Below, piece by piece: positions 15,151 to 15,157 of a DNA stretch of 15,157 bases (position 1 is the stretch's first letter; each line of letters begins with the position of its first letter). The stretch is from assembly GCA_948585895.1 (NCBI GenBank), contig CAPBNZ010000043.1, positions 1 through 15,157 on the forward strand, written 5' to 3'. Below the pieces are notes generated by a model. The model was given only the letters and a program-made list of their open reading frames with translations. It did not search any database and had not been told where the DNA came from. Both the position numbers and the translations under genes were made by a program. This stretch comes from an uncultured Clostridia bacterium (GTDB lineage: Bacteria; Bacillota; Clostridia; TANB77; CAG-508).

Positions 15151-15157
15151 TTTATTT

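Noticed and set aside
1..15157. CRISPR array, tRNA/rRNA genes, insertion sequences, origin of transfer
   Set aside because: No regularly spaced repeats, RNA gene signatures, transposase motifs or element ends were seen; non-coding gaps over 100 bases occur only at 14046-14224 and 14636-14745 and are accounted for.

Overview
The window is a very AT-rich stretch in which every supported gene lies on the minus strand, so the text order is the reverse of transcription. The low GC, strong AGGAGG-type ribosome binding sites and the protein families present (PrgI, VirB4, TrbC/VirB2-like pilins, NlpC/P60) point to a Gram-positive Firmicute, most likely a Clostridia-type anaerobe. TGA is used as a real stop at two coupled gene junctions, so the standard code applies and a Mycoplasma-type code is not indicated. 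The species cannot be named from the sequence.

Read in the direction of transcription (15157 to 1), the window holds a Gram-positive type IV secretion system (T4SS) / conjugation-type cluster. First come two small secreted pilin-like proteins (15138-14746 and 14632-14225), each followed by its own intrinsic terminator. The second has a good promoter (TTGAAA-17-TATAAT). A 179-base gap follows, with a terminator, an 11-base tandem duplication, A-tracts and an extended -10 promoter. A long, tightly packed operon then starts: PrgI-like membrane protein (14045-13704), membrane-anchored protein resembling the N-terminal region of TraC/VirB4 (13701-12490), VirB4 ATPase (12530-10581), VirB6-like polytopic channel protein with a long tail (10578-7807), membrane-anchored SGNH esterase-lysozyme fusion (7753-5330), secreted NlpC/P60 hydrolase (5300-3780), two membrane-anchored proteins with repeated VirB8/NTF2-like modules (3783-2479 and 2482-1550), and a GT-C (family 39-like) membrane glycosyltransferase that runs off the left edge (1535 to <1). 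Genes in this operon are separated by 2 to 53 bases or overlap by 4 to 41 bases, which suggests cotranscription and translational coupling.

Inferred working model: VirB4, its split N-terminal partner, PrgI and VirB6 form the inner-membrane motor and channel. The two NTF2-like proteins act as VirB8/TcpC-type scaffolds outside the membrane. The SGNH-lysozyme and NlpC/P60 proteins remodel peptidoglycan so the apparatus can cross the wall. The pilin-like proteins are the abundant subunits. The glycosyltransferase may modify a surface component. No coupling ATPase (VirD4/TcpA), relaxase, integrase or origin of transfer is visible, so the window does not show whether the system moves DNA or protein.

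The most notable points are a sequence module shared by the two pilin-like proteins and the VirB6-like protein, the SGNH esterase-lysozyme fusion, the split/duplicated VirB4 N-terminal region, the repeated NTF2-like modules, and the coupled glycosyltransferase gene.
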